In this document: one piece after another, positions 6,558 to 14,751 of the stretch
Layout of the letters: the number at the start of each line of letters is the position of its first letter
Position numbering within the stretch: the stretch's first letter is position 1
Assembly: GCA_910588135.1 (NCBI GenBank)
Contig: CAJUOT010000003.1
Coordinates: forward strand, 1 to 64,000
Reading direction: 5' to 3'
DNA: 64,000 nucleotides
DNA from: an uncultured Oscillospiraceae bacterium
GTDB taxonomy: Bacteria; Bacillota; Clostridia; Oscillospirales; Oscillospiraceae
Notes under the pieces: generated by a model
Told to the model about the DNA's origin: nothing
Database searches by the model: none
The model's input: the letters and a program-made list of their open reading frames with translations, nothing else
Position numbers and translations under genes: made by a program

Positions 6558-8708
6558 ATGTCAACCGTCATCACCCACAAGCAGTTTACCAACGAGCGCA
6601 CCTGGTCCATGGACCTGTGCGGCCGTCCCCTCACCATCAACATGGGCAAGGTGGCCGAGCTGGCCACCGCCTCCGCCCTGGTCACCTACGGCGAGACCAC
6701 CGTGCTGGTGGCCACCACCGTCTCCCCCCGGCCCCGGGACGGCATCGACTTCTTCCCCCTGTCCGTGGACTTTGAGGAGAAGCTGTACGCCGTGGGCCGC
6801 ATCCCCGGCAGCTTCATGCGGCGCGAAGGCCAGCCCTCCCTGCCCGCCGTGCTGGCCAGCCGGGTCATCGACCGCTCCATCCGCCCCCTGTTCCCCTACG
6901 ACTTCCGCAACGACGTGGTGTGTACCTGCACCGTGATGAGCGTGGACCGCGACTGCTCCCCCGAGGTGACCGCCATGATCGGCGTGTCTGCCTGTCTGGC
7001 CGTGTCCTGCATCCCCTGGGCGGGCCCCATCGGCTGCGTGGAGATGGGCTATGTGGACGGCAAACTGGTCTATAACCCCACCACCGAGCAGAAGCACGCC
7101 TCCCAGCTGGACCTCACCGTGGCCGCCACCGCGGGCAAGGTCATCATGATTGAGGCGGGCGCGAAAGAGCTGCCCGACCCCATCATGTACGACGCCATTG
7201 TCAAGGCCCACGAGGAGATTCAGAAGCAGGTGGCCCTCATCAACCAGATGGTGGCCGAGGTGGGCCGGGAGAAGATGACCTACGACCACGCCGCCTTCGA
7301 CCAGGAGCTGTTCGACAAGATCACCGCCGACTTCATGGACGAGGCCAAGGCCGCCATGGACACCGACGACAAGAACGTCCGGGAGGACCGCTGGAACGCC
7401 ATGATCGAGAAGTGGCACGAGAAGTACCTGGAGGACCACCCCGACATGGACCAGTTCCTGGAGGAGATCACCTACAAGTTCCAGAAGAAGATCGTCAAGG
7501 CGTGGCTGCTGGAGGGCCACCGGGTGGACGGCCGCGCCAAAAACGAAATCCGTCCCCTGGCCGCCGAAGTCGGCGTGCTGCCCCGGGTCCACGGCTCCGG
7601 GCTCTTCACCCGCGGCCAGACCCAGGTGCTGTCCATCTGCACCCTGAACACCCTCTCCGCCGCCCAGAAGCTGGACACCATCTGGGAGGACGAGGAGAAG
7701 CGGTATATGCACCACTACAACTTCCCCGCCTTCTCCACCGGCGAGGCCCGGGCCGCCCGGTCCACCAACCGCCGGGAGAAGGGCCACGGCGCCCTGGCCG
7801 AGCGGGCCCTGGAGCCCGTCATCCCCTCTGTGGAGGATTTCCCCTACGCCATCCGGGTGGTGTCCGAGGTCTTGTCCTCCAACGGCTCCACCTCCCAGGG
7901 CTCCATCTGCGGCTCCACCCTGGCCCTCATGGACGCGGGCGTGCCCATCTCCGCCCCGGTGGCGGGCATCTCCTGCGGCCTCATCCAGGACGACGACGGC
8001 GGCTTCACCACCTTCATCGACATTCAGGGCGTGGAGGACTTCCACGGCGAGATGGACTTCAAGGTGGCGGGCACCAAGAAGGGCATCACCGCCATCCAGA
8101 TGGACATCAAGAACGACGGCCTGTCCCACGCCATCATCAAGGAGGCGCTGGACATCACCAAGGACGCCCGGTTCGCCATCCTGGACGAGATCATGCTGCC
8201 CTGCATCGCCCAGCCCAGGCCCGAGGTCAGCCGCTACGCCCCCAAGATGATCACCGTGAAGATCGACCCGGACAAAATCCGGGAGGTCATCGGCAAGGGC
8301 GGCTCCGTCATCCAGAAGATCACCGCCGAGTCCGGCGCCCAGATCGACATTGAGGACGACGGCACCATCCACATCGCCTCCCCCGACGCCGCCTCCTGCG
8401 AGACCGCCAAGAAGATGATCGACACCATCGTGTTCGTCCCCGAGGTGGGGTCGCTGTACTACGGCAAGGTGGTGCGCATCCTCCAGTTCGGCGCCTTCGT
8501 GGAGCTGGCCCCGGGCAAGGACGGCATGGTGCACATCTCCAAGCTGGCCAACCACCGGGTGGCCAAGGTGGAGGACGTGATCAACATCGGCGACATGATC
8601 TGGGTGAAGGTCACCGACATCGACGAGAAGGGCCGGGTCAACCTGTCCTATAAGGACGCCCTCAAGGAGATTGAGGCGAAAAAGGCCCGGGGCGAGAGCG
8701 TGAAGTAA
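6558..8708 (+). CDS. pnp: Polyribonucleotide nucleotidyltransferase (PNPase)
   Basis: A 716-residue phosphorolytic 3'-5' exoribonuclease and RNA degradosome-type enzyme of the cytoplasm. Two RNase PH domains flank an all-helical domain. They are followed by a KH domain with the GKGG loop (IREVIGKGGSVIQ, about 575) and a C-terminal S1 domain (YYGKVVRILQFGAFVEL). Length and order match the family. The ATG at 6558 has AAAGGAG 9 bases upstream. In many bacteria pnp is controlled at the RNA level in the rpsO-pnp gap; here that gap contains structured repeats and a small membrane gene. Confidence 0.98.
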   Translation: MSTVITHKQFTNERTWSMDLCGRPLTINMGKVAELATASALVTYGETTVLVATTVSPRPRDGIDFFPLSVDFEEKLYAVGRIPGSFMRREGQPSLPAVLASRVIDRSIRPLFPYDFRNDVVCTCTVMSVDRDCSPEVTAMIGVSACLAVSCIPWAGPIGCVEMGYVDGKLVYNPTTEQKHASQLDLTVAATAGKVIMIEAGAKELPDPIMYDAIVKAHEEIQKQVALINQMVAEVGREKMTYDHAAFDQELFDKITADFMDEAKAAMDTDDKNVREDRWNAMIEKWHEKYLEDHPDMDQFLEEITYKFQKKIVKAWLLEGHRVDGRAKNEIRPLAAEVGVLPRVHGSGLFTRGQTQVLSICTLNTLSAAQKLDTIWEDEEKRYMHHYNFPAFSTGEARAARSTNRREKGHGALAERALEPVIPSVEDFPYAIRVVSEVLSSNGSTSQGSICGSTLALMDAGVPISAPVAGISCGLIQDDDGGFTTFIDIQGVEDFHGEMDFKVAGTKKGITAIQMDIKNDGLSHAIIKEALDITKDARFAILDEIMLPCIAQPRPEVSRYAPKMITVKIDPDKIREVIGKGGSVIQKITAESGAQIDIEDDGTIHIASPDAASCETAKKMIDTIVFVPEVGSLYYGKVVRILQFGAFVELAPGKDGMVHISKLANHRVAKVEDVINIGDMIWVKVTDIDEKGRVNLSYKDALKEIEAKKARGESVK

Positions 8709-8735
8709 CCCAGCAAACCATTTTTGCACAGCAGG

Positions 8736-8770
8736 ACAGGCGGAGGGCCAGGCCCCTCCGCCTGTTTTTT
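8736..8770 (+). terminator. pnp terminator
   Basis: A 12-bp stem (ACAGGCGGAGGG with its complement at 8754-8765) runs straight into six T residues. Confidence 0.93.
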
Positions 8771-8781
8771 CAATTGCGGGC

Positions 8782-8836
8782 TTGACAACAGGTGACTATT
8801 GTAGTAGTATTCTTGTAGGGTTACTATTGCAATAGT
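8782..8836 (+). promoter_or_regulatory. blaI-type promoter with two operator palindromes
   Basis: TTGACA (8782-8787) and TAGTAT (8805-8810) are 17 bp apart. A perfect palindrome ACTATTGCAATAGT lies at 8823-8836, and an imperfect copy ACTATTGTAGTAGT at 8795-8808 covers the spacer and -10. Their centres are 28 bp apart. BlaI/MecI repressors bind such dyads as dimers, so autoregulation is expected. Confidence 0.8.
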
Positions 8837-8877
8837 CATTTTGCGCCCCCCGCAGGGCGCAGGAGGAGGCCGCATCC

Positions 8878-9240
8878 ATGGAAAAACTGTACGACTCGGA
8901 ACTGAAGGTGATGGAGCCGCTGTGGGCGGAAGGTCCCCAGACGGCGGGGGCGCTGGCCAAAAAGCTGGCCGTGTCCGCCGGGTGGAACCGCAACACCACC
9001 TACACCGTCATCAAAAAGCTCATCGACAAGGGGGCCGTGTCCCGGAGCGATCCGGGCTTTGTCTGCGCGCCGCTGGTCACCCGGGAGGATATCCAGCGGC
9101 AGGAGACGGACAGCCTCATCACCCGGCTGTTTGACGGCTCGAAAACCCGCTTTCTCTCCGCCTTCCTCAGCGAAAAAGGCCTGACCCCGGCGGAGGCCGC
9201 CCAGCTGCGCGAACTGATTCAAGGCCTGGAAACGAGGTGA
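8878..9240 (+). CDS. BlaI/MecI-family transcriptional repressor
   Basis: A 120-residue winged-helix repressor. The N-terminal half carries the DNA-binding domain (LYDSELKVMEPLW, then the recognition region NRNTTYTVIKKLIDKG, which is the family hallmark). The C-terminal helices form the dimerisation arm that is cut or released by the partner protease. AGGAGG precedes the ATG. The next gene, an M56 protease, starts 4 bases after the stop, the usual two-gene sensor-repressor pairing. The palindromes in its own promoter fit autorepression. The signal is probably not a beta-lactam, since the partner has no penicillin-binding sensor domain. Confidence 0.92.
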   Translation: MEKLYDSELKVMEPLWAEGPQTAGALAKKLAVSAGWNRNTTYTVIKKLIDKGAVSRSDPGFVCAPLVTREDIQRQETDSLITRLFDGSKTRFLSAFLSEKGLTPAEAAQLRELIQGLETR

Positions 9241-9244
9241 TCCC

Positions 9245-11257
9245 ATGGCCCAGCTGCTCCAAAACGCCCTGTACGGCACGGCGCTGATCCTGGCCGCGGC
9301 CGCTCTGCGCCTTGTGCTGAAGGGGCGCCTGATCCCCGAGGCCCGGCTGGCCCTGTGGGGGTTGTGCCTGCTGCGCCTTCTCGTCCCCGCCGCCCCGGCC
9401 AGTGTGTTCTCCCTGTGGGGACTGCTGGGCGGGCCGGACCCTGCCCCGCCGCCCCAGCCATACGCCCCCCCGTCCTCTCCCGGCGTTACAGCGCCCCAGC
9501 CCTCACAGGCGCCGCAGTTATACGTTCCCGCCGTCACAGCGCCCGCCGCCGGGGGAGAGGCCCTTGTCCCCGCGGGTTCCGGGGCGGCGTTCCCCTGGGG
9601 GGCGGTGCTGCTTGGGCTCTGGCTGGCGGTGGGGCTGGCGCTGGCGGCGCGGTACGCCCTGAGCTGGCGGCACACCCGGCGGGCGGTGGCAAACGCCGCC
9701 CCGGTGGGACGGGGCGACCCCCGGTATCTGCCCCTGCCCCGGTTTGCCCGCCTGCGGGAGGGCATGATGGAGGGCGCGCCCCTCACCTTCGGGGCGGTGA
9801 AGCCCACGGTGGTGCTGCCCCCGGAGCTGTCCGGGGAGGCGCTGGACTGCGTGCTGGCCCACGAGGGGGTTCACGCGCGGCGGCGGGACAACCTGTGGCA
9901 TTACGCCATGGCGCTGGCCCTCGTCGTCCACTGGTGGAACCCGGCGGTGTGGCTCATGTCGCGCCTTTTGCGGCGGGACATCGAGCTGTCCTGTGACCGG
10001 GCGGCCATAGCGCGGCTGGGCGCGGCGCGGCGGGGGGACTACGCCCGGGTCCTGGTATCCCTGGCAACCGCGGGGACAGACCCCGCCTTCTGCCACACGT
10101 TCGGCCGGAAAGCGGCCGAAGAAAGGATTGTTGGAATCATGACATACAAAAAAACCACCGCCCTGGGGCTGGCCCTGTCCATCCTCCTGGTGTGCGGCGT
10201 CACGGTGGCGTTTGCCACCAAGCCTGTCAAAACTGTCAGCGAACCTCAGGACGGTATCAGCGGCTTCCCCGGCTGCACCAATGATTTTGTGGACGAGGAG
10301 ACCTGGCAAGCACTGCACCAACAGTTTGTGGAAGCAACGCGCCTGCGAATACAAAACGAGCTTGATGACGAGCTGGGCTGTTCCCCGGCGGATCTTGCGG
10401 CGCGGGCCAGCTGTCCTCATTCCAGCAGGACTTATAACTGCCGGGGCATATTCTTCGAGCCCAAATCAAGCCTTGTGCATATCAAAACCGAATACACCTA
10501 CTGGCGCTGCAATGACTGCGGTACAGTCATTGCCGTTCCCGGAGATATGACATCGGAAAGCCATAGCTTTGAGCCCGTGTTTTACGCCGGCTCCAACCAC
10601 GACCTGGCAAAGCCCAGCCAGCATTTCGCGATCTATAACCACACCTGCTCAGACTGCTGCGGCACCTATATGGCATATACGTCGGCCACCGGCTGCACCC
10701 AGTACGGCTGCGTCGATGTCCAGTCCGTGACGCCGGAGCCCGAGGTAAACAGCGTCAGCACACCCGTGGAATCCGCCGGTATCCCGGACGATATCGTCAA
10801 GGCAGAATTGGAAGACCTCATGGAAGCCCTTGCGGAAGAGTGCCTTGCCAAGGTGCATGAATTCGTGGCGGTGGAGCCCGAGGTAGACAGCGCCGCCCCT
10901 GCCAACGAGGAGCTGAAAGCGGCCCTGGAGGCCCAGTGGAACGAGCGTCTAGAGGCCCAGATTGAGGAATACCTCAGAACCGATGGTGCTGTCCGCTCCT
11001 CTTCCGGCCCCTATGATCTGTGCAAGTCCAAGGACTGCGCCGTGCCCTACGACCACTGCCATATCGACGGCGAGGTGGTGCGGGTCTACTACGAGAACCC
11101 CGGCCTGCTGTGCGCCCACCCGGACTGTGACAACGACGCGCCCCACGAGCACGATGGGGTGCGGTACGCGGGCAAGGCGGGCAGGTATGTGATCCTCACC
11201 CCGGAGCTGGGGCCCGTGCCCTCCGCCGCTGTAGAGCTGGGCGGCAGGACGGAATAA
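9245..11257 (+). CDS. BlaR1/MecR1-like M56 membrane protease with cysteine-rich extracellular region
   Basis: A 670-residue membrane zinc protease and sensor. Hydrophobic helices lie near 10-27, 35-60 and 117-139. The M56 catalytic motif HEGVH is at 206-210 with the third ligand candidate E247 (RRDIELSCD). A last membrane helix spans about 303-324, and the remaining 345 residues should be outside. This outer part lacks the SxxK/SxN/KTG pattern of penicillin-binding sensors. It is instead rich in Cys and His, with CxxC (WRCNDCG) and a C-terminal cluster around CKSKDC, DHCH and CAHPDCDND, suggesting metal binding. It forms an operon with blaI. The region 10097-10216 is duplicated in the next gene. 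Confidence 0.85.
   Translation: MAQLLQNALYGTALILAAAALRLVLKGRLIPEARLALWGLCLLRLLVPAAPASVFSLWGLLGGPDPAPPPQPYAPPSSPGVTAPQPSQAPQLYVPAVTAPAAGGEALVPAGSGAAFPWGAVLLGLWLAVGLALAARYALSWRHTRRAVANAAPVGRGDPRYLPLPRFARLREGMMEGAPLTFGAVKPTVVLPPELSGEALDCVLAHEGVHARRRDNLWHYAMALALVVHWWNPAVWLMSRLLRRDIELSCDRAAIARLGAARRGDYARVLVSLATAGTDPAFCHTFGRKAAEERIVGIMTYKKTTALGLALSILLVCGVTVAFATKPVKTVSEPQDGISGFPGCTNDFVDEETWQALHQQFVEATRLRIQNELDDELGCSPADLAARASCPHSSRTYNCRGIFFEPKSSLVHIKTEYTYWRCNDCGTVIAVPGDMTSESHSFEPVFYAGSNHDLAKPSQHFAIYNHTCSDCCGTYMAYTSATGCTQYGCVDVQSVTPEPEVNSVSTPVESAGIPDDIVKAELEDLMEALAEECLAKVHEFVAVEPEVDSAAPANEELKAALEAQWNERLEAQIEEYLRTDGAVRSSSGPYDLCKSKDCAVPYDHCHIDGEVVRVYYENPGLLCAHPDCDNDAPHEHDGVRYAGKAGRYVILTPELGPVPSAAVELGGRTE
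10097..10216 (+). repeat. Duplicated segment, copy 1 (inside the M56 protease gene)
   Basis: These 120 bp encode the juxtamembrane stretch and last membrane helix of the protease. They align without gaps to 11294-11413, with about 15 mismatches by eye. The offset is 1197 bp. Confidence 0.85.
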
Positions 11258-11293
11258 CCCTGTCCGATTCAGGAGGCCCCCGGCTTTCGCCGC

Positions 11294-11413
11294 ACATCCG
11301 GCCGGAAAGCGGCCGGGGAAAGGATTGTTGCGATTATGAAGTATCAAAAAACCACCGCCCTGGGGCTGGCCCTGTCCATCCTTCTGGCGTGCGGCGTCAC
11401 CATGGCGTTTGCC
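11294..11413 (+). repeat. Duplicated segment, copy 2 (upstream and start of the small exported protein)
   Basis: The ungapped copy of 10097-10216. Here the internal methionine codon of the protease has become the start codon at 11336, and the sequence before it serves as the leader. AAAGGATTG in the copied region provides the ribosome site. Confidence 0.85.
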
Positions 11414-11872
11414 GCCAGCCCCGCAGCCGCGAACGTCCCTCAGTCTGACGAGGGGGCCGTCCGTGTGGGAGGCGGAGACACCTCAAACCAGGTCTTCACC
11501 AATGCGGAGGAGCTAGGCTATCTCATCGGGGAGGCCGGTGAAATTGACGCCAAGGCCATCGAAGGGCGAAAGGTGGATATCGACACCAGCTTTACCATTG
11601 AGCCCGGCAAATACTTCGAGCGGAAGTTCGACATGAAGAATTGGCCCTCCAGCCCCCACAACGCCCTCAATATTGTAATCAGCAATACCAGCGGAAGCAA
11701 ATACTACATTCTGCTTCTCAATAATGAGGGGCTTGAATACCGGTCTGTGGAGGGCGGGACATATGTTAATTTTGCGTCGGTAAGCACCACTGTCACCTAC
11801 ACTTTGAGGATTGTAAATACGGAAACCAAGACCTTAACCGGACACATCACGATCAGCAGTTACTACAACTGA
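11336..11872 (+). CDS. Small exported protein with signal sequence derived from the M56 protease
   Basis: A 178-residue protein beginning MKYQKTTALGLALSILLACG and reaching AFAASPAAAN, which reads as a signal peptide or membrane anchor with a likely cleavage site after AFA. This segment is nearly the same as the last membrane helix of the upstream protease. The mature part (about 150 residues) has a strand-rich pattern resembling small beta-sandwich domains (FTIEPGKYFERKFDM, YTLRIVNTETKTLTGHITIS). I recognise no family. It follows the blaI-protease pair with an 80-bp gap, so it may be controlled by the same system, possibly as target or modulator. Function unknown. Confidence 0.75.
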   Translation: MKYQKTTALGLALSILLACGVTMAFAASPAAANVPQSDEGAVRVGGGDTSNQVFTNAEELGYLIGEAGEIDAKAIEGRKVDIDTSFTIEPGKYFERKFDMKNWPSSPHNALNIVISNTSGSKYYILLLNNEGLEYRSVEGGTYVNFASVSTTVTYTLRIVNTETKTLTGHITISSYYN

Positions 11873-11895
11873 GCGGCCTCTCATGGACGCGCCAA

Positions 11896-11924
11896 GGCCC
11901 CCGGCAAAAAGCCGGGGGCCCTTT
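11896..11924. terminator. Bidirectional terminator between the exported protein gene and ldh
   Basis: A perfect 10-bp GC stem (GGCCCCCGGC and complement at 11911-11920) with an AAAAA loop and CTTTA after it, placed between convergent genes. Confidence 0.8.
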
Positions 11925-11930
11925 ATAACA

Positions 11931-12878
11931 TCAGGGCAGATTCAATTCGTCGATGACCTCCCGCAATTGGGCGGCGGAGGAGTGGAGGGCCTCCCGCTCG
12001 GAATCCGCCAGGGGGATCTCCAGAATCTGCTCCACCCCCCGGCGGCCCACGATGGAGGGGATGGACAGGGCCAGATCCCGCAGGCCGTACTGCCCGCCCA
12101 GCACCACGGACACGGGCAGGATGGCCCGCTCGTCCTTCATGACGCACTCGGCGATGCGGGCCACCGCCATGGCGATGCCGTAGTACGTGGCCCCCTTGCG
12201 CTTGATGATCTCATAGGCGCTGTCCCGCACGTCCTCGTAGATGCGCTGCTCCGCCTCCCGGTGGCCGGTGTGGCCCCGCATGGCGCAGAAGTCGTCCAGC
12301 GGCACCCCGGACACGTTGGCCCCGCTCCACACGGCCAGCTCGCTGTCCCCGTGCTCGCCCACGATGACGGCGTGGATGGAGCGGCTGTCCACGTCCAGGT
12401 GCTCCCCCAGCAGGTAGCGCAGGCGGGCGGAGTCCAGCACCGTGCCGGAACCCATCACCCGGTGGGCGGGGTAGCCGGAGATGCGGAACGCGGCGTAGGT
12501 GAGCACGTCCACCGGGTTGGACACGATGAGCAGGATGCCCTCGAAGGGCCGGGCGGTGATCTGGGGGATGATGGAGTTGAGGATGGTCACGTTCTGGCCG
12601 ATGAGCTCCAGCCGGGTCTGTCCCGGCTTCTGATTGGCCCCGGCGGTGACCACGATGAGGGCGCAGTCGCTGACGTCGTCGTAAGTCCCGGCGTACACGT
12701 CCATGGCGGCGATATAGGGCAGGCCGTGGCTGAGGTCCATGGCCTCGCCCTCGGCCTTGTCCCGGTTGGCGTCGATGAGCACCAGCTCGCTGAACAGCCC
12801 CCGCTGGATCAGGCTGAACGCGATGGAGGCGCCCACGAAGCCGCAGCCGATGACGGCGGCCTTGCGGTGGTTGAGCAT
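11931..12878 (-). CDS. ldh: L-lactate dehydrogenase
   Basis: A 315-residue NAD-dependent enzyme that reduces pyruvate to L-lactate in fermentation. The Rossmann motif GCGFVGAS is at 11-18. The substrate loop ANQKPGQTR includes Q83, the residue that favours lactate over malate. SNPVD at 120-124, DSAR at 149-152 and the catalytic histidine H176 in GEHGDSE complete the active site. Start 12878 was chosen for GGAAGGGG upstream; a longer reading to 13061 has no support. The ribosome site lies within the 3' arm of a hairpin, which could limit translation or mark read-through from the gene before it. Confidence 0.95.
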   Translation of the reverse strand: MLNHRKAAVIGCGFVGASIAFSLIQRGLFSELVLIDANRDKAEGEAMDLSHGLPYIAAMDVYAGTYDDVSDCALIVVTAGANQKPGQTRLELIGQNVTILNSIIPQITARPFEGILLIVSNPVDVLTYAAFRISGYPAHRVMGSGTVLDSARLRYLLGEHLDVDSRSIHAVIVGEHGDSELAVWSGANVSGVPLDDFCAMRGHTGHREAEQRIYEDVRDSAYEIIKRKGATYYGIAMAVARIAECVMKDERAILPVSVVLGGQYGLRDLALSIPSIVGRRGVEQILEIPLADSEREALHSSAAQLREVIDELNLP

Positions 12879-12886
12879 AGGAAAAA

Positions 12887-12928
12887 CCCCTTCCGTTTTT
12901 GGGGATAGTTTCTCCAAAACGGGAGGGG
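12887..12928 (-). terminator. Hairpin before ldh that contains the ldh ribosome site
   Basis: On the minus strand CCCCTCCCGTTTTGG (12928-12914) pairs with the stretch ending GGAAGGGG (12902-12887), with one mismatch, and TTTTT follows. It looks like a terminator of the upstream zinc-ribbon gene, yet its 3' arm is the Shine-Dalgarno of ldh. Confidence 0.65.
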
Positions 12929-12936
12929 TTATGCTG

Positions 12937-13176
12937 TTATTCCGGGCTGTCCAGCCTTTTGCCGCACCGGGGGCAGGTATCGCCCGCCCCCACGCCCAGG
13001 TGCTCCCCGCAGTGGGGGCAGCGCCACAGCGCCCGGTTGGCGGCGATGGCCGCGGCCACAAAGGCCAGCGAGAGCCAAAACGTCACAGCGGAAAACTGCA
13101 TCAGCTGCCAGATCATCAGTCCCGCCGCGATCCCATTCAGCGCGTTCATCAGCAGCTTTTTCTGTTTGAAGCTCAT
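12937..13176 (-). CDS. Small zinc-ribbon membrane protein (paralogue 1)
   Basis: A 79-residue protein with two hydrophobic helices (about 9-27 and 30-46) followed by a C-terminal zinc ribbon with two CxxC pairs (WRCPHCGEHLG and DTCPRCGKRL). It is clearly paralogous to the gene at 14489-14737, which has the same order and a matching ribbon. The two flank a methyltransferase-acetyltransferase fusion. An AGGAGGGG-like site precedes the ATG. Function unknown; small zinc-ribbon membrane proteins of this kind are common in Firmicutes genomes and mostly uncharacterised. Confidence 0.7.
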   Translation of the reverse strand: MSFKQKKLLMNALNGIAAGLMIWQLMQFSAVTFWLSLAFVAAAIAANRALWRCPHCGEHLGVGAGDTCPRCGKRLDSPE

Positions 13177-13239
13177 CCGCTTCCCCTCCTGTCGTGCTCC
13201 TTTTCCCGTAAATCAATCCGGTTTTGCTGGCTGGCAAAC

Positions 13240-14472
13240 CTATATGCGTCTGCGCACATAATACCGGAAGGTATCGTCCTCCCGGACAAAGGTAAATCCC
13301 GCTTTTTCCAATACGCGCTGGCTGCGTTTGTTTTTCAGCACCGCGTCGGCGTTCACCGTCTCCATGCCCAGCACGTCAAAGGCGTAGTTCAGGGCCAGCC
13401 GCTCGGCAGCGGTGCCGATGCCCCGGTTCTTCACCCCGTCGTTTTGCAGGTGGATGGTCAGCTCGCACTCCTTTTTCACGCGGTCGATATGCTTGAAGCC
13501 CACCTCGCCCACAGGTTTTCCGTCCAGCATGATTAGGAACATACTGCGGTCGGGGGACTGCTGCTTTTCAAAATACCGGTCCACCCGCTCCGGCACATAT
13601 TCGTAGGGGGTGAAAAGGCCCATGTCCATGAAAATATCCGGGTCGCTCTCAAAGCCGCGGAAGTACTCGTGGCACAGCGGGCGGGTCATGGGGGCGAGGA
13701 TGATGTCCATACTACGCGCTCCCTTCCTCGCCAGCACGCAGTACCACTCGGCCTGCTCCGGGTCACCCTCCGCTGTGGCGGGGAAGGGGAACTGCTTCAC
13801 ATCATGATAGCCCAGCCCCGCCAGGGCGTCCAGCAGGAGCCGCCGGGGGATGGGGTGGTAGTGCTCCTCGAACTTCTCCTTCTGGAAGATTTGATTGTCC
13901 CGCTCGAAGGTGTACAGCAGATGGAAGGTCATGGAGCCGTCCCGCTCATAGTCCCACACCTGCACCAGGTTGATCCGGTCCTCCCCGTGGAAGAAGGGGT
14001 TGTAGAGGTAGAACCGCCGCCGCTCCCGGAGGATGCGATCCCAGTTCCGGGTGTCGAAATAGAGATACCCGTCCGGTTTGACCAGCGCGTCCATCTGGGC
14101 CAGCACGCCCGGTATCTCCTCGTTTGTAACGTAGGCCAGGGAGTTGCCGGTGCTGGCCACGCAGTCGAAGGTTTTGCCCGCCCAGCAGGACAGGTTTCGG
14201 AAGTCGCTTTGGCGCAGCTCCACGGGAAGCCCCTGGGCCGCCGCCTTCCGGCCGCAGCGCTCCAGCATGGCCCCGCTCAGGTCGGAGCCGGACAACTCCA
14301 CCCCCAGCGCCCCCAGGGGCAGGGTGACGCCGCCGGAGCCGATGCTCACGTCCAGCAGGGAGCGCACCCCCGTGCCACCCAGCACCCGCTCCCAGTGTTT
14401 TTGACAGGCGGCGGAGCGCTCCTCGCTCTCCAGCAGGTCGTAGATGTCTGCGCGGTCGTAGATTGTGGCCAT
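13240..14472 (-). CDS. Methyltransferase-GNAT acetyltransferase fusion protein
   Basis: A 410-residue two-domain protein. Residues 1-250 are a class I SAM-dependent methyltransferase, with SLLDVSIGSGGVT as the SAM motif, SGSDLSG after strand two, and CVASTGNSLAYV. Residues 255-410 are a GNAT acetyltransferase of the RimJ/RimL type, with the acetyl-CoA loop region NRGIGTAAERLALNYAF and the closing VLEKAGFTFVRED. A fusion is real here: there is no stop or frameshift between the parts, and MDIILAPMTRP marks the start of the second domain. GGAGGAGA precedes the ATG. The substrate is unknown; both domains may modify the same small molecule or protein. Confidence 0.82.
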   Translation of the reverse strand: MATIYDRADIYDLLESEERSAACQKHWERVLGGTGVRSLLDVSIGSGGVTLPLGALGVELSGSDLSGAMLERCGRKAAAQGLPVELRQSDFRNLSCWAGKTFDCVASTGNSLAYVTNEEIPGVLAQMDALVKPDGYLYFDTRNWDRILRERRRFYLYNPFFHGEDRINLVQVWDYERDGSMTFHLLYTFERDNQIFQKEKFEEHYHPIPRRLLLDALAGLGYHDVKQFPFPATAEGDPEQAEWYCVLARKGARSMDIILAPMTRPLCHEYFRGFESDPDIFMDMGLFTPYEYVPERVDRYFEKQQSPDRSMFLIMLDGKPVGEVGFKHIDRVKKECELTIHLQNDGVKNRGIGTAAERLALNYAFDVLGMETVNADAVLKNKRSQRVLEKAGFTFVREDDTFRYYVRRRI

Positions 14473-14488
14473 TCTGATCTCTCCTCCG

Positions 14489-14737
14489 CTATTGCAGATC
14501 GTCCAGCTTGTGCCCGCAGCTGGGGCAGAATTTGGGGACGCCGTGGCCCAAACCGGCGCCGCAGTGGGGGCAGCGCCACCAGATCAGCGTCACGGCGATG
14601 GCCGCTGCGCCAAGCCCAAAGACCAGCGCCAGCCAGAGAGGCCACAGGGACGGGAATATGGCCTTGAGGAGAAGCGGCAGAATGGCCATCGCCCAGACAA
14701 GGGCCAGGAAAAGCTTCCGCACTTTTTTCAGGTTCAT
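14489..14737 (-). CDS. Small zinc-ribbon membrane protein (paralogue 2)
   Basis: An 82-residue protein with two hydrophobic helices (about 8-25 and 30-48) and a C-terminal zinc ribbon (WRCPHCGAGLG, KFCPSCGHKL). It shares its layout and ribbon with the protein at 12937-13176. The start at 14737 has AAAGGAG 9 bases upstream. It lies 16 bp ahead of the methyltransferase-acetyltransferase gene on the same strand and 14 bp after the pseudouridine synthase gene, so it is part of the same leftward transcript. Confidence 0.7.
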   Translation of the reverse strand: MNLKKVRKLFLALVWAMAILPLLLKAIFPSLWPLWLALVFGLGAAAIAVTLIWWRCPHCGAGLGHGVPKFCPSCGHKLDDLQ

Positions 14738-14751
14738 GCTTTGCGCTCCTT

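Noticed and set aside
6561..8729. 722-residue open frame opposite pnp
   Set aside because: Same antisense artefact; composition is low-complexity and PNPase is certain on the plus strand.
9245..11257. Beta-lactam resistance sensor (BlaR1 proper)
   Set aside because: No penicillin-binding motifs in the outer domain and no beta-lactamase or PBP gene nearby.
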